Source of the DNA: Enterobacter kobei
Lineage (GTDB): Bacteria > Pseudomonadota > Gammaproteobacteria > Enterobacterales > Enterobacteriaceae
Length of the DNA stretch: 47,221 bases
Assembly: GCF_001729765.1 (NCBI RefSeq)
Contig: NZ_CP017182.1
Location: forward strand, 1-47,221
Reading direction: 5' to 3'
Below the pieces are notes generated by a model. That model made no database searches, had not been told where the DNA came from, and saw only the letters and a list, made by a program, of their open reading frames with translations. This document shows, in pieces, positions 17,233 to 27,236 of the stretch. Both the position numbers and the translations under genes were made by a program. How positions within the stretch are numbered: position 1 is the stretch's first letter; each line of letters opens with the position of its first letter.

Positions 17233-17664
17233 TCAGCCTGCATTGATCATGCGGCGGTGCGCTTCGGCCATGGCCTGATGTGGGCCGGATTGCCCGTTAT
17301 TCATGAATTCATGGGCAACCGCTGCTCTTTCATGCTCATTCATCGCCGCGTAAGACGTTGACGGGACGGTCGTGGATACCGTGTTATTTCCCATCATCTT
17401 CTGATGACTTTCCACCATTTTCTGGTGCGCATCCGCCGAGCCGTTCGTCATGGTTTCATGAGCAATAATGGCCTGTTCATGCTGGTCCATACCGGTCATA
17501 CGAGGAGCAGTCCCCTGGATCCCGACAGGAGCCGCAGCAGACTGCATCTGGTGAGCAGGAGCCTGTGCATTGTTGACGCGATCATGGATATTCACGGTTT
17601 CAGTGGCCCAGGCCGATGAAATTAAACCAAAGCCCAGCAAGGATGCTAATACGATATTTTTCAT
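17233..17664 (-). CDS. silE: SilE, periplasmic silver-binding protein
   Basis: 143-residue Ag+ sponge of the sil system. The start at 17664 is chosen at MKNIVLASLLGFGLISSAWA, a signal peptide ending near residue 20, after a GGAGAG ribosome site; the frame is open further upstream without support. The mature protein is disordered and rich in His and Met, with the intervals HxxM (HQKM twice, HRRM). It contains an internal duplication: HEQAIIAHETMTNGSADAHQKM matches HERAAVAHEFMNNGQSGPHQAM. It is regulated separately from silSR through the SilR-type box at 17884-17901. Confidence 0.95.
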   Translation of the reverse strand: MKNIVLASLLGFGLISSAWATETVNIHDRVNNAQAPAHQMQSAAAPVGIQGTAPRMTGMDQHEQAIIAHETMTNGSADAHQKMVESHQKMMGNNTVSTTVPSTSYAAMNEHERAAVAHEFMNNGQSGPHQAMAEAHRRMINAG

Positions 17665-17883
17665 GATAACTCTCCATTTCTGAATTAGTGATGTCCGGGG
17701 AAGTACAACCGGTGTTTTCAGTTCCATAACTGAAACAAGTTCGGCAGCGTTTATTTCTCCGGAAGAGGGCTGGATATTCATTTCCTGGCGTACTCTGACG
17801 CCGGGTATTGATGAAGCAATCCAGCCTTCCTGATAAGTTGCACTAATTATATCGAATGGCTTCTGTTTGCTGCATGACAGGCT

Positions 17884-17901
17884 AATGACATCTTTGTCAT
17901 T
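17884..17901. promoter_or_regulatory. SilR/CusR-type operator upstream of silE
   Basis: AATGACATCTTTGTCATT is a near-palindrome matching the CusR/PcoR/SilR box (AATGACAANNTTGTCATT) except for one position in the left arm. It lies in the silS-silE gap, about 220 bp before silE. Copies before silE and silC would make SilR activate both transcripts. Confidence 0.8.
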
Positions 17902-17914
17902 TACATCTTTATTT

Positions 17915-19390
17915 TCAGCATTGGGTTTCCGGGATCATTTTCTCCAGTCTGGGCACGGATAAGATAAAACGCGTGGAGCGTACGTCTGATTCCACCTGCA
18001 CTCTTCCGTGATGTGCTTCCACGATTGACTTCACAATCGCAAGGCCGATGCCGCTGCCTTCTCCTTTTCGTTGTCTGGATGGATCCACCCGATAAAAACG
18101 GTCAAACAGCCTTGATAAATGTTCTTCAGGGATCGGTTTCCCCGGATTTTCAATCACAAGGTCAAAAAAGCTCTCCTGCTCTCTTATTGAGACGGTGATT
18201 GCCTGTCCCTCCGGGGTATAACGCAGGGCATTGGATAACAGATTATTGATCGCCCTTCTGAACATTTGTGGATCTCCCTCAACCAGGCAGGGCATCCCGT
18301 CAAATTTGAGCGTGATATTGCGTTCTTCGGCCCAGGCTTCGAAAAACTCGAAGACTTTCATGACTTCCGCTCTGAGGTCAAACATGACCCTGTCAGGTAT
18401 CAGCTGATTATTGTCTGCCTGCGCCAGGAACAGCATGTCGCTGACCATTTTGGTCATCCGGTTATACTCTTCCAGGCTGGAGTAGAGGACATCCTCAAGT
18501 TCCTTCTGGGTTCGATCCTGACTCAGCGCGATTTCAGTCTGTGTCACCAGATTGGTGATGGGCGTTCTGATCTCGTGCGCGATATCGGCAGAGAAATTGG
18601 CCTGGCGGGTAAAGACATCCTCAATCTTTCCAATCATATGATTGAACGAGATAACCAGTTGCTCCAGCTCAATGGGAACCCGTGTCGGTTCCAGCCGCGC
18701 ATCAAGATTCTCGGAGGTGATGCTTTTAATGGCATTGCTGACATTACGAAGGGGCAGATGCCCCTGACGGACAGCGATGCGAATGATCAGAACAATCAGC
18801 AGGCTTATCACAACAGCGATTGCAATCAGATTTTTTTTCAGCGCATCAAGGTAATGGAGATGGAAATTAATGGAGAGGCCAGTCAGCATGACATAGTTCT
18901 GCTGTTTGCCCTGAAATATCGCCTGGCCAGAGGAGGCGATAATCCGGTATGTTTCCATCTTCATTCCGGACCCGGTATCCATCGGTCCCGCAGGATCCTC
19001 CACCGTCCAGAGAAAGACATCCCGTGCGCGGCTGTGCTCGCTAAAATCTGCTGAATTCACTGCCGGGCGTAGTGCCGCCCCCTGAGCTGAGCTCAAGAGC
19101 ACTTCACCCCTGGGATTGAGGAGCAAAAGGGCAACGTTGCGGTAGCTGGCAATTGATTCCTTTATTTTGCTTACTTTTTTTTCATCCGGATCTGCCGGGG
19201 ACTGGAGTATACGGCTCAGTGTGGTGCTGATTTGTTGCAGATCGCTGACATCCTGCTCGGCAAAATGCTTTTCAACAGAATGCAGCATAAACCAGGTGAA
19301 GGCGATAAACGCCAGTATTGTGGACAGGCTGATAAAAAAGGTCAGCCGCAGAGCGAGTGAGAAAGGTCGTCTGGACGGTTTGCTATGCAT
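17915..19390 (-). CDS. silS: SilS, silver-responsive sensor histidine kinase
   Basis: 491-residue membrane kinase of the CusS/PcoS type, sensing periplasmic Ag+/Cu+ and phosphorylating SilR. TM1 is near residues 13-35 and TM2 near 188-208, with a periplasmic sensor between; HAMP follows, then the H-box [15 protein letters not shown]-box region ([14 protein letters not shown]) and G-box [20 protein letters not shown]. Its start overlaps the end of silR by 8 bases, so the two are coupled in one operon. Length matches the family. Confidence 0.95.
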   Translation of the reverse strand: MHSKPSRRPFSLALRLTFFISLSTILAFIAFTWFMLHSVEKHFAEQDVSDLQQISTTLSRILQSPADPDEKKVSKIKESIASYRNVALLLLNPRGEVLLSSAQGAALRPAVNSADFSEHSRARDVFLWTVEDPAGPMDTGSGMKMETYRIIASSGQAIFQGKQQNYVMLTGLSINFHLHYLDALKKNLIAIAVVISLLIVLIIRIAVRQGHLPLRNVSNAIKSITSENLDARLEPTRVPIELEQLVISFNHMIGKIEDVFTRQANFSADIAHEIRTPITNLVTQTEIALSQDRTQKELEDVLYSSLEEYNRMTKMVSDMLFLAQADNNQLIPDRVMFDLRAEVMKVFEFFEAWAEERNITLKFDGMPCLVEGDPQMFRRAINNLLSNALRYTPEGQAITVSIREQESFFDLVIENPGKPIPEEHLSRLFDRFYRVDPSRQRKGEGSGIGLAIVKSIVEAHHGRVQVESDVRSTRFILSVPRLEKMIPETQC

Positions 19391-20066
19391 CCGGGATCTC
19401 CAGCATGTAGCCCACGCCCCGCACTGTCTGGATCAGTTTTGTCCCGTAATCGTTGTCTATTTTAGCGCGGAGTCGCTTTACTGCGACATCAATCGCGTTA
19501 GTGTCGCTGTCAAAATTCATGTCCCAGACCTGAGAGGCAATCAGGGAGCGGGGAAGAACTTCTCCCTGATGGCGAATGAAGAATTCCAGCAAGCTGAACT
19601 CTTTACTGGTGAGCACAATGCGGTTCCCGGCGCGGCTGACTTTTCTGGATACGAGATCAACCGAGAGGTCAGCCACTTTAAGCTGGCTTTCCGTGATCAT
19701 CGTGTTTCCCCGCCTGAGGAGGGTTCTTACCCGGGCGAGCAGTTCAGCAAACGCAAAGGGCTTCACCAGATAATCGTCCGCACCCAGCTCAAGTCCTTTG
19801 ACCCTGTGTTCAATCGTGCCAAGGGCCGTCAGCAGTAATACCGGCATCCCCTTTCCGGCACTGCGCAGCATACGGATGATATCCCAGCCGTTTACATCAG
19901 GCAGCATGATATCCAGGATGACTAAATCATACTCGGCTGTCATGGCAAGATGATATCCGGTCAGACCATTATCAGCGTGATCCACGACGAACCCCGCCTC
20001 TGTCAGCCCCTTGCTGAGATATTCACCTGTTTTAATTTCGTCTTCAACGATTAATATTTTCATCAT
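19383..20066 (-). CDS. silR: SilR, response regulator of silver resistance
   Basis: OmpR-family regulator of 227 residues (or 226 from the second ATG). The receiver has the acidic pair in IVEDE and the phospho-acceptor Asp in [16 protein letters not shown] (about residue 52). The C-terminal winged helix ends with [14 protein letters not shown]. It is read with silS, divergent from silC, and should bind the AATGACAA-type boxes at 20133-20150 and 17884-17901. Ribosome site GGGGAG lies directly upstream. Confidence 0.95.
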   Translation of the reverse strand: MMKILIVEDEIKTGEYLSKGLTEAGFVVDHADNGLTGYHLAMTAEYDLVILDIMLPDVNGWDIIRMLRSAGKGMPVLLLTALGTIEHRVKGLELGADDYLVKPFAFAELLARVRTLLRRGNTMITESQLKVADLSVDLVSRKVSRAGNRIVLTSKEFSLLEFFIRHQGEVLPRSLIASQVWDMNFDSDTNAIDVAVKRLRAKIDNDYGTKLIQTVRGVGYMLEIPDA

Positions 20067-20132
20067 GCTCCCCGGCTGGCTGCTAATGTCATTTTATTGC
20101 GCCCACGATCGTTATCAACGGATTACAGCAAA

Positions 20133-20150
20133 AATGACAACATTGTCATT
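20133..20150. promoter_or_regulatory. SilR/CusR-type operator between silR and silC
   Basis: AATGACAA-CA-TTGTCATT is a perfect palindrome of the CusR/PcoR-box type in the divergent silR-silC region, about 100 bp before the silC start. It probably activates silCFBA and may also tune silRS. Confidence 0.88.
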
Positions 20151-20252
20151 ATCCTGTCACCCGGCAAACAGAGAGCGTTCGGTAAAGTATCCCTATCAAT
20201 ACTCTGGACTTCGTTTGAACCATTTACCAGGTCTGCCTGTACGAGAAGCGTT

Positions 20253-21638
20253 ATGTTCAAATTAAAATTACTCAGCATCAGTACCATATTCATCCTGGCT
20301 GGTTGTGTTTCTCTGGCACCTGAATATCAGCGTCCGCCAGCTCCGGTTCCCCAGCAGTTTTCATTGTCTAAAAACAGTCTGACGCCTGCGGTAAACAGCT
20401 ATCAGGATACGGGCTGGCGAAACTTTTTTGTCGATCCCCAGGTCAGCAGGCTGATCGGTGAAGCCCTGAATAATAACCGTGATTTGAGAATGGCTGCCCT
20501 GAAGGTTGAAGAGGCCCGGGCCCAGTTCAACGTCACGGATGCAGATCGTTATCCCCAACTGAATGCCTCATCCGGGATCACATACAACGGTGGTCTGAAA
20601 GGTGACAAGCCGACCACACAGGAGTACGACGCGGGTCTGGAGCTCAGCTATGAGCTCGATTTTTTTGGCAAACTTAAGAACATGAGTGAGGCTGATCGCC
20701 AGAACTACTTTGCCAGCGAAGAAGCCCGTCGTGCCGTACACATCCTGCTGGTCTCCAACGTTTCACAGAGCTATTTCAGCCAGCAACTGGCGTACGAACA
20801 ACTCCGTATTGCGCGGGAAACGCTGAAAAATTATGAACAGTCCTATGCTTTCGTTGAGCAACAGCTCGTGACCGGGAGTACGAACGTTCTGGCACTTGAA
20901 CAGGCGAGAGGACAAATCGAAAGTACCCGCGCCGAAATAGCCAAACGAGAAGGCGATCTGGCTCAGGCAAACAATGCCCTGCAACTGGTGCTGGGAACGT
21001 ACCGCGCACTTCCGTCAGAAAAAGGGATGAAAGGCGGGGAGATCGCACCAGTAAAATTGCCACCAAATCTATCTTCACAAATTTTGCTGCAGCGACCGGA
21101 TATTATGGAAGCGGAATATCAGCTGAAAGCGGCTGATGCCAATATTGGCGCAGCGCGAGCGGCCTTTTTCCCCTCCATTACCCTGACCAGTGGTCTTTCC
21201 GCAAGCAGTACGGAGCTGTCAAGCCTGTTTACGTCAGGAAGTGGAATGTGGAATTTTATCCCTAAAATTGAAATTCCTATTTTTAATGCTGGCAGGAATA
21301 AAGCCAATCTGAAGCTGGCTGAAATTCGCCAGCAACAATCGGTGGTTAATTACGAACAAAAAATTCAGTCAGCCTTTAAGGATGTTTCCGACACGCTTGC
21401 GCTGCGCGACAGCCTTAGCCAGCAACTTGAGTCACAGCAGCGTTATCTTGATTCACTTCAGATAACTCTCCAGCGTGCCAGAGGATTATATGCAAGTGGT
21501 GCTGTCAGTTACATCGAAGTGCTGGATGCAGAACGTTCCCTCTTCGCTACGCAGCAAACCATTCTCGATCTTACCTATTCCCGACAGGTTAACGAAATTA
21601 ATCTGTTTACCGCGCTGGGTGGCGGTTGGGTAGAGTAA
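20253..21638 (+). CDS. silC: SilC, outer-membrane channel of the silver efflux pump
   Basis: TolC/CusC-family outer-membrane factor of 461 residues from the ATG at 20253; the frame extends upstream but the lipoprotein signal MFKLKLLSISTIFILAGC fixes the start, with lipobox LAGC and Cys18 as lipid anchor. Two repeats of long coiled-coil helices are visible (for example DLRMAALKVEEARAQFNV and LKAADANIGAARAAFFPS). It is the first gene of silCFBA, behind the SilR operator, and forms the outer part of the SilCBA tripartite Ag+ pump. Confidence 0.95.
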   Translation: MFKLKLLSISTIFILAGCVSLAPEYQRPPAPVPQQFSLSKNSLTPAVNSYQDTGWRNFFVDPQVSRLIGEALNNNRDLRMAALKVEEARAQFNVTDADRYPQLNASSGITYNGGLKGDKPTTQEYDAGLELSYELDFFGKLKNMSEADRQNYFASEEARRAVHILLVSNVSQSYFSQQLAYEQLRIARETLKNYEQSYAFVEQQLVTGSTNVLALEQARGQIESTRAEIAKREGDLAQANNALQLVLGTYRALPSEKGMKGGEIAPVKLPPNLSSQILLQRPDIMEAEYQLKAADANIGAARAAFFPSITLTSGLSASSTELSSLFTSGSGMWNFIPKIEIPIFNAGRNKANLKLAEIRQQQSVVNYEQKIQSAFKDVSDTLALRDSLSQQLESQQRYLDSLQITLQRARGLYASGAVSYIEVLDAERSLFATQQTILDLTYSRQVNEINLFTALGGGWVE

Positions 21639-21666
21639 ATTTATTTAATTAATCAGGAAATTAAAA

Positions 21667-22020
21667 ATGCGTAATTCACTTAAAGCCGTTTTATTTGGTG
21701 CCTTCTCTGTCATGTTTTCTGCCGGTCTTCATGCTGAAACACATCAGCATGGCGATATGAATGCTGCCAGTGATGCTTCGGTACAGCAGGTTATCAAGGG
21801 CACCGGTGTCGTTAAAGACATTGATATGAATAGTAAAAAGATTACCATTTCGCACGAAGCAATCCCTGCTGTGGGCTGGCCTGCAATGACCATGCGCTTC
21901 ACTTTTGTTAATGCAGACGACGCTATCAATGCCCTGAAAACCGGCAACCATGTCGATTTCTCGTTTATTCAGCAGGGCAATATCTCCTTACTCAAAAGCA
22001 TTAACGTTACGCAATCCTGA
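21667..22020 (+). CDS. silF: SilF, periplasmic silver/copper chaperone
   Basis: CusF-like protein of 117 residues with a signal peptide (MRNSLKAVLFGAFSVMFSAGLHA). The metal site residues are present: His and Trp in ISHEAIPAVGWPAMTM plus the two Met of that segment, matching the His/Met/Met/Trp cation-pi site of CusF. It hands Ag+/Cu+ to SilB. It lies between silC and silB in the same operon, with AGGA upstream of the start. Confidence 0.94.
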   Translation: MRNSLKAVLFGAFSVMFSAGLHAETHQHGDMNAASDASVQQVIKGTGVVKDIDMNSKKITISHEAIPAVGWPAMTMRFTFVNADDAINALKTGNHVDFSFIQQGNISLLKSINVTQS

Positions 22021-22133
22021 TTATCAGTCCGGAGCGAATACATCCAGTGCGCCTGAACATTCATTAAGGGATTACTGTGAATGAATGATCGGGCGCATAT
22101 GCCAGGTGTTTTGATTTTTCAGCGAGAAATTGT

Positions 22134-23426
22134 ATGGCTTCTTTAAAGATAAAATATGCTGCAATAATTATCAGCAGCCTCATAGCAGGGGGGCTGATAT
22201 CGGTTACTGCCTGGCAGTATGTAAACTCATCACAAAAAACAGTACAAACCGAACAAAAGGCACCGGAGCGAAAGGTACTTTTCTGGTATGACCCGATGAA
22301 ACCGGATACCAAATTTGATAAACCCGGAAAATCTCCCTTTATGGATATGGACCTGGTGCCGAAATATGCTGATGAAAGTGGCGATAAAAGCAGTGGCGGG
22401 ATCCGTATCGATCCAACCCAGGTTCAGAATCTGGGATTAAAAACGCAAAAAGTTACGCGAGGAATGCTGAATTATTCCCAGACAATCCCGGCTAATGTCA
22501 GTTACAACGAGTATCAGTTTGTCATTGTGCAGGCGCGTTCTGACGGTTTCGTCGAAAAAGTGTATCCCCTGACGATTGGCGATCATGTGAAGAAAGGCAC
22601 TCCGCTTATCGATATCACCATTCCTGAATGGGTTGAGGCACAAAGTGAGTTCCTGCTGTTATCCGGTACAGGCGGTACGTCAACCCAGATAAAAGGGGTT
22701 CTGGAGCGACTTCGTCTGGCTGGTATGCCGGAAGAGGATATTCAAAGGCTGCGTTCAACCCGCACAATCCAGACCCGTTTTACCATTAAAGCACCTATTG
22801 ATGGTGTCATTACTGCGTTTGACCTGCGCACCGGAATGAATATTTCGAAAGATAAAGTAGTGGCTCAGATTCAGGGGATGGACCCGGTCTGGATCAGCGC
22901 TGCAGTGCCAGAATCTATCGCCTATCTGCTGAAAGATACGTCGCAGTTTGAAATTTCGGTACCGGCTTATCCGGATAAAACATTCCATGTCGAAAAATGG
23001 AACATTCTTCCCAGCGTGGATCAGACAACCCGTACGCTTCAGGTCCGTCTCCAGGTTTCTAATAAGGATGAGTTTCTCAAGCCGGGCATGAATGCCTATC
23101 TGAAACTGAATACCAAGAGCCAGGAGATGCTGCTGATACCAAGCCAGGCCGTTATCGATACCGGCAAAGAACAGCGCGTGATTACTGTTGATGATGAAGG
23201 CAAGTTTGTGCCGAAACAGATCCACGTTCTGCATGAATCACAGCAACAGTCCGGCATTGGCTCCGGCCTGAATGAAGGCGATACCGTGGTGGTCAGTGGC
23301 CTGTTCCTCATTGACTCCGAAGCCAATATTACGGGCGCGCTGGAACGTATGCGCCACCCTGAAAAAACAGAAAACAGTATGCCAGCAATGTCTGAGCAGC
23401 CTGTAAATATGCATTCAGGGCACTGA
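22134..23426 (+). CDS. silB: SilB, membrane-fusion subunit of the silver efflux pump
   Basis: CusB-family adaptor of 430 residues linking SilA and SilC. An N-terminal membrane anchor ([19 protein letters not shown]) is followed by the CusB-type metal-binding segment ([23 protein letters not shown]) whose Met residues capture Ag+ from SilF. Barrel-sandwich and alpha-hairpin regions follow, with [15 protein letters not shown]. The His/Met-rich C-terminus ends MHSGH. The stop is 10 bp before silA. Confidence 0.95.
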   Translation: MASLKIKYAAIIISSLIAGGLISVTAWQYVNSSQKTVQTEQKAPERKVLFWYDPMKPDTKFDKPGKSPFMDMDLVPKYADESGDKSSGGIRIDPTQVQNLGLKTQKVTRGMLNYSQTIPANVSYNEYQFVIVQARSDGFVEKVYPLTIGDHVKKGTPLIDITIPEWVEAQSEFLLLSGTGGTSTQIKGVLERLRLAGMPEEDIQRLRSTRTIQTRFTIKAPIDGVITAFDLRTGMNISKDKVVAQIQGMDPVWISAAVPESIAYLLKDTSQFEISVPAYPDKTFHVEKWNILPSVDQTTRTLQVRLQVSNKDEFLKPGMNAYLKLNTKSQEMLLIPSQAVIDTGKEQRVITVDDEGKFVPKQIHVLHESQQQSGIGSGLNEGDTVVVSGLFLIDSEANITGALERMRHPEKTENSMPAMSEQPVNMHSGH

Positions 23427-23436
23427 GGAGACGACG

Positions 23437-26400
23437 ATGATTGAATGGATTATCCGGCGCTCTGTCGCCAACCGTTTCCTGGTCATGATGGGCGCACTGT
23501 TTCTCAGCATCTGGGGCACATGGACGATAATTAACACGCCGGTCGATGCGCTGCCTGACCTGTCAGATGTGCAGGTCATTATTAAAACCAGCTATCCCGG
23601 ACAGGCCCCGCAGATTGTAGAAAACCAGGTCACCTATCCGCTTACCACCACCATGCTGTCCGTACCTGGCGCAAAAACCGTGCGTGGCTTTTCACAGTTC
23701 GGTGATTCGTATGTGTATGTCATTTTTGAAGACGGCACCGATCTGTACTGGGCCCGTTCGCGCGTGCTGGAATACCTGAATCAGGTTCAGGGCAAACTGC
23801 CTGCGGGTGTGAGCTCTGAAATCGGCCCGGACGCCACGGGAGTGGGCTGGATATTTGAATATGCCCTTGTCGATCGCAACGGAAAACACGACCTTTCAGA
23901 ACTGCGCTCTCTGCAGGACTGGTTCCTGAAATTTGAGCTGAAAACCATCCCGAACGTGGCTGAGGTCGCTTCGGTTGGCGGCGTGGTGAAACAGTACCAG
24001 ATTCAGGTCAATCCGGTAAAACTGTCCCAGTACGGTATCAGCCTGCCCGAAGTGAAACAGGCACTTGAATCGTCTAACCAGGAGGCCGGTGGCTCATCCG
24101 TTGAAATGGCCGAAGCGGAGTATATGGTCCGTGCCAGCGGTTATCTTCAGAGCATTGATGATTTTAATAACATCGTCCTGAAAACAGGTGAGAACGGCGT
24201 GCCGGTTTATCTGCGGGATGTTGCCCGCGTGCAGACCGGGCCCGAAATGAGGCGTGGTATTGCCGAGCTGAACGGCCAGGGAGAAGTCGCTGGCGGCGTG
24301 GTGATCCTGCGGTCGGGTAAAAATGCGCGCGACGTTATCACGGCAGTGAGGGATAAACTGGAGACGCTGAAGGCCAGCCTGCCGGAAGGCGTTGAAATCG
24401 TGACCACCTACGATCGCAGCCAGTTAATCGACCGGGCGATTGATAACCTCAGTTCCAAACTTCTGGAAGAGTTTATCGTGGTGGCCATCGTCTGTGCTCT
24501 GTTCCTGTGGCACGTACGTTCTGCCCTGGTGGCGATTATCTCTCTGCCGCTTGGCCTGTGTATCGCCTTTATCGTCATGCACTTCCAGGGACTGAACGCC
24601 AATATCATGTCGCTGGGAGGGATAGCGATTGCCGTCGGTGCGATGGTGGATGCCGCCATTGTGATGATTGAAAATGCGCACAAACGGCTTGAGGAGTGGG
24701 ATCATCAGCATCCGGGTGAGCAGATTGACAACGCCACCCGCTGGAAGGTGATTACCGACGCCTCCGTGGAAGTGGGACCCGCGTTGTTCATTAGCCTGCT
24801 GATCATCACCCTGTCCTTTATTCCTATCTTTACCCTGGAAGGGCAGGAAGGTCGTCTGTTTGGCCCGCTGGCATTCACGAAAACGTACTCCATGGCGGGA
24901 GCGGCCGCACTGGCCATCATCGTCATTCCTATTCTGATGGGATTCTGGATCCGGGGGAAAATTCCTGCCGAGACAAGTAACCCCCTGAACCGGGTGCTGA
25001 TCAAAGCGTATCATCCTTTGCTGCTGCGGGTCCTCCACTGGCCAAAAACAACCCTGCTGGTTGCGGCCTTGTCCATTTTCACGGTTATCTGGCCACTGAG
25101 TCAGGTGGGCGGTGAATTTCTGCCGAAGATTAACGAGGGCGATCTGCTGTATATGCCGTCGACCTTGCCTGGCGTCTCTCCGGCAGAAGCTGCAGCGCTC
25201 CTGCAGACAACAGACAAGTTAATCAAAAGCGTTCCTGAAGTGGCTTCTGTATTTGGCAAGACCGGTAAAGCAGAGACCGCAACGGATTCCGCGCCGCTCG
25301 AAATGGTGGAAACCACGATCCAGCTCAAACCTGAGGATCAGTGGCGTCCCGGCATGACAATTGACAAGATTATTGATGAACTCGACAGGACAGTCCGTTT
25401 ACCGGGTCTGGCAAACCTCTGGGTGCCGCCTATCCGTAACCGTATTGATATGCTCTCAACCGGGATCAAAAGCCCGATAGGTATCAAAGTGTCCGGGACT
25501 GTTCTGTCCGATATCGACGCGACGGCGCAGAGTATCGAGGCGGTAGCCAAAACCGTGCCTGGCGTGGTGTCTGTCCTGGCTGAGCGACTTGAGGGCGGGC
25601 GCTACATCGATATCGATATCAACCGGGAGAAAGCCTCCCGCTACGGGATGACGGTAGGTGATGTCCAGCTGTTCGTCTCTTCAGCAATCGGAGGTGCTAT
25701 GGTGGGTGAGACGGTTGAAGGGGTGGCCCGGTACCCTATTAACATTCGCTACCCGCAGGATTACCGGAACAGTCCGCAGGCGCTGAAACAGATGCCGATC
25801 CTGACCCCGATGAAGCAGCAGATCACGCTGGGCGATGTCGCGGATATTAACGTCGTTTCTGGACCAACCATGCTGAAAACCGAAAATGCCCGGCCAGCCA
25901 GCTGGATTTATGTTGATGCCCGCGGCAGGGACATGGTGTCGGTGGTTAACGACATTAAGACGGCCATCAGCGAGAAAGTGAAACTGAGACCGGGAACCAG
26001 TGTGGCATTCTCCGGACAGTTTGAACTGCTTGAGCATGCCAACAAGAAACTGAAGCTGATGGTGCCGATGACGGTGATGATCATTTTCATCCTGTTGTAT
26101 CTGGCATTCCGCCGGGTTGACGAAGCCCTGCTGATCCTGATGAGCCTGCCGTTCGCCCTGGTTGGCGGAATATGGTTCCTGTACTGGCAGGGCTTCCATA
26201 TGTCAGTGGCGACCGGAACCGGGTTTATCGCCCTGGCCGGGGTGGCAGCAGAGTTTGGCGTGGTCATGCTGATGTATCTGCGTCATGCCATTGAAGCGCA
26301 CCCGGAATTGTCCCGTAAAGAGACGTTCACACCGGAAGGTCTTGATGAAGCCCTCTATCATGGTGCCGTACTGCGTGTCCGGCCGAAAGCCATGACCGTG

Positions 26401-26583
26401 GCGGTGATCATTGCGGGTCTGCTGCCAATACTCTGGGGAACCGGCGCAGGTTCAGAAGTCATGAGCCGTATTGCGGCACCCATGATTGGTGGGATGATCA
26501 CGGCTCCGCTGCTGTCCCTGTTCATTATTCCTGCCGCCTACAAATTAATCTGGCTGCGCAGACATAAAAAAAGCGTGTCCTGA
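23437..26583 (+). CDS. silA: SilA, RND-type Ag+/Cu+ efflux transporter
   Basis: Proton-driven inner-membrane pump of 1048 residues, the normal CusA length. The N-terminal [15 protein letters not shown] starts the first membrane segment; the TM4 proton-relay Asp is in [17 protein letters not shown]; the HME-RND motifs of the periplasmic domain and the second TM bundle ([36 protein letters not shown]) are intact. It exports Ag+ through SilB/SilC. A weak terminator follows at 26590-26617. Confidence 0.97.
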   Translation: MIEWIIRRSVANRFLVMMGALFLSIWGTWTIINTPVDALPDLSDVQVIIKTSYPGQAPQIVENQVTYPLTTTMLSVPGAKTVRGFSQFGDSYVYVIFEDGTDLYWARSRVLEYLNQVQGKLPAGVSSEIGPDATGVGWIFEYALVDRNGKHDLSELRSLQDWFLKFELKTIPNVAEVASVGGVVKQYQIQVNPVKLSQYGISLPEVKQALESSNQEAGGSSVEMAEAEYMVRASGYLQSIDDFNNIVLKTGENGVPVYLRDVARVQTGPEMRRGIAELNGQGEVAGGVVILRSGKNARDVITAVRDKLETLKASLPEGVEIVTTYDRSQLIDRAIDNLSSKLLEEFIVVAIVCALFLWHVRSALVAIISLPLGLCIAFIVMHFQGLNANIMSLGGIAIAVGAMVDAAIVMIENAHKRLEEWDHQHPGEQIDNATRWKVITDASVEVGPALFISLLIITLSFIPIFTLEGQEGRLFGPLAFTKTYSMAGAAALAIIVIPILMGFWIRGKIPAETSNPLNRVLIKAYHPLLLRVLHWPKTTLLVAALSIFTVIWPLSQVGGEFLPKINEGDLLYMPSTLPGVSPAEAAALLQTTDKLIKSVPEVASVFGKTGKAETATDSAPLEMVETTIQLKPEDQWRPGMTIDKIIDELDRTVRLPGLANLWVPPIRNRIDMLSTGIKSPIGIKVSGTVLSDIDATAQSIEAVAKTVPGVVSVLAERLEGGRYIDIDINREKASRYGMTVGDVQLFVSSAIGGAMVGETVEGVARYPINIRYPQDYRNSPQALKQMPILTPMKQQITLGDVADINVVSGPTMLKTENARPASWIYVDARGRDMVSVVNDIKTAISEKVKLRPGTSVAFSGQFELLEHANKKLKLMVPMTVMIIFILLYLAFRRVDEALLILMSLPFALVGGIWFLYWQGFHMSVATGTGFIALAGVAAEFGVVMLMYLRHAIEAHPELSRKETFTPEGLDEALYHGAVLRVRPKAMTVAVIIAGLLPILWGTGAGSEVMSRIAAPMIGGMITAPLLSLFIIPAAYKLIWLRRHKKSVS

Positions 26584-26589
26584 ACCTGA

Positions 26590-26617
26590 AAGGGCACCCC
26601 CTGTGGGTGTCCTTCTT
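26590..26617 (+). terminator. Terminator after silCFBA
   Basis: AGGGCACCC pairs with GGGTGTCCT around CCTGT, followed by TCTTT. It is a modest Rho-independent terminator that would partly separate silCFBA from the DUF411 gene and silP. Confidence 0.6.
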
Positions 26618-26669
26618 TACTGATTCACCCTGACGTCAGGGTTTATATCGATAATATACAGAGGTGAGT

Positions 26670-27110
26670 ATGAAAAAAGTGGTTCTAATGGCGCTGGCTC
26701 TCGGTCTTTCACTACCCGCGATGGCGAGTGAAAAAGTGATTGATATGTACAAATCTGAAAACTGTGGCTGTTGTTCCCTGTGGGGCAAAGCGATGGAAAA
26801 AGACGGGTTCGAAGTACGAACTCACGTCATGAATGATCAGGCGCTGTCAGCCCTGAAAGAAAAGCATGCTGTTCCTGCAGGACTACGAAGTTGTCATACC
26901 GCGGTTGCCGGTAATTTGATCATTGAAGGCCATGTGCCTGCGACAACGATACATAAGGCAATGCAGTCTGGTTCGGGTATATACGGTCTCGCCACCCCCG
27001 GTATGCCAGCAGGAAGTCCTGGAATGGAGATGGGAGCCCGAAAAGAGGCTTACGATGTTATCGCATTCTCACCGGATGGAAGTAAAAAAGTCTTCCAGCG
27101 AATCGAATAG
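26670..27110 (+). CDS. silG: DUF411 periplasmic metal-binding protein of the sil operon (ORF105)
   Basis: 146 residues from the ATG at 26670, with GAGGTG just before. Signal peptide MKKVVLMALALGLSLPAMA; the mature protein starts with the DUF411 motif KSENCGCCSLWGKAM, a CxCC cluster fit for soft metals, followed by RSCHTAVAGNLIIEGHVP. This gene between silA and silP was long called ORF105 and is sometimes named silG. A periplasmic Ag+/Cu+ chaperone role is assumed from family and context. Confidence 0.88.
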   Translation: MKKVVLMALALGLSLPAMASEKVIDMYKSENCGCCSLWGKAMEKDGFEVRTHVMNDQALSALKEKHAVPAGLRSCHTAVAGNLIIEGHVPATTIHKAMQSGSGIYGLATPGMPAGSPGMEMGARKEAYDVIAFSPDGSKKVFQRIE

Positions 27111-27236
27111 TCAGCGGAACGGCTGATAACGGGACGCCGGTAGCAGGCACTCCTGTGCCGGCGATATTCGTGGTAATCGCATCCATGACATACCCTGAAG
27201 ACAGAAGATGCTTCGGTATGCATAAGGAGAGTTACT

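Noticed and set aside
18266..19054. 262-codon frame opposite silS
   Set aside because: Shadow of a certain gene; no recognisable domain.
24424..25038. 204-codon and other frames opposite silA
   Set aside because: High GC at codon third positions of silA leaves the antisense frames open; no independent support.
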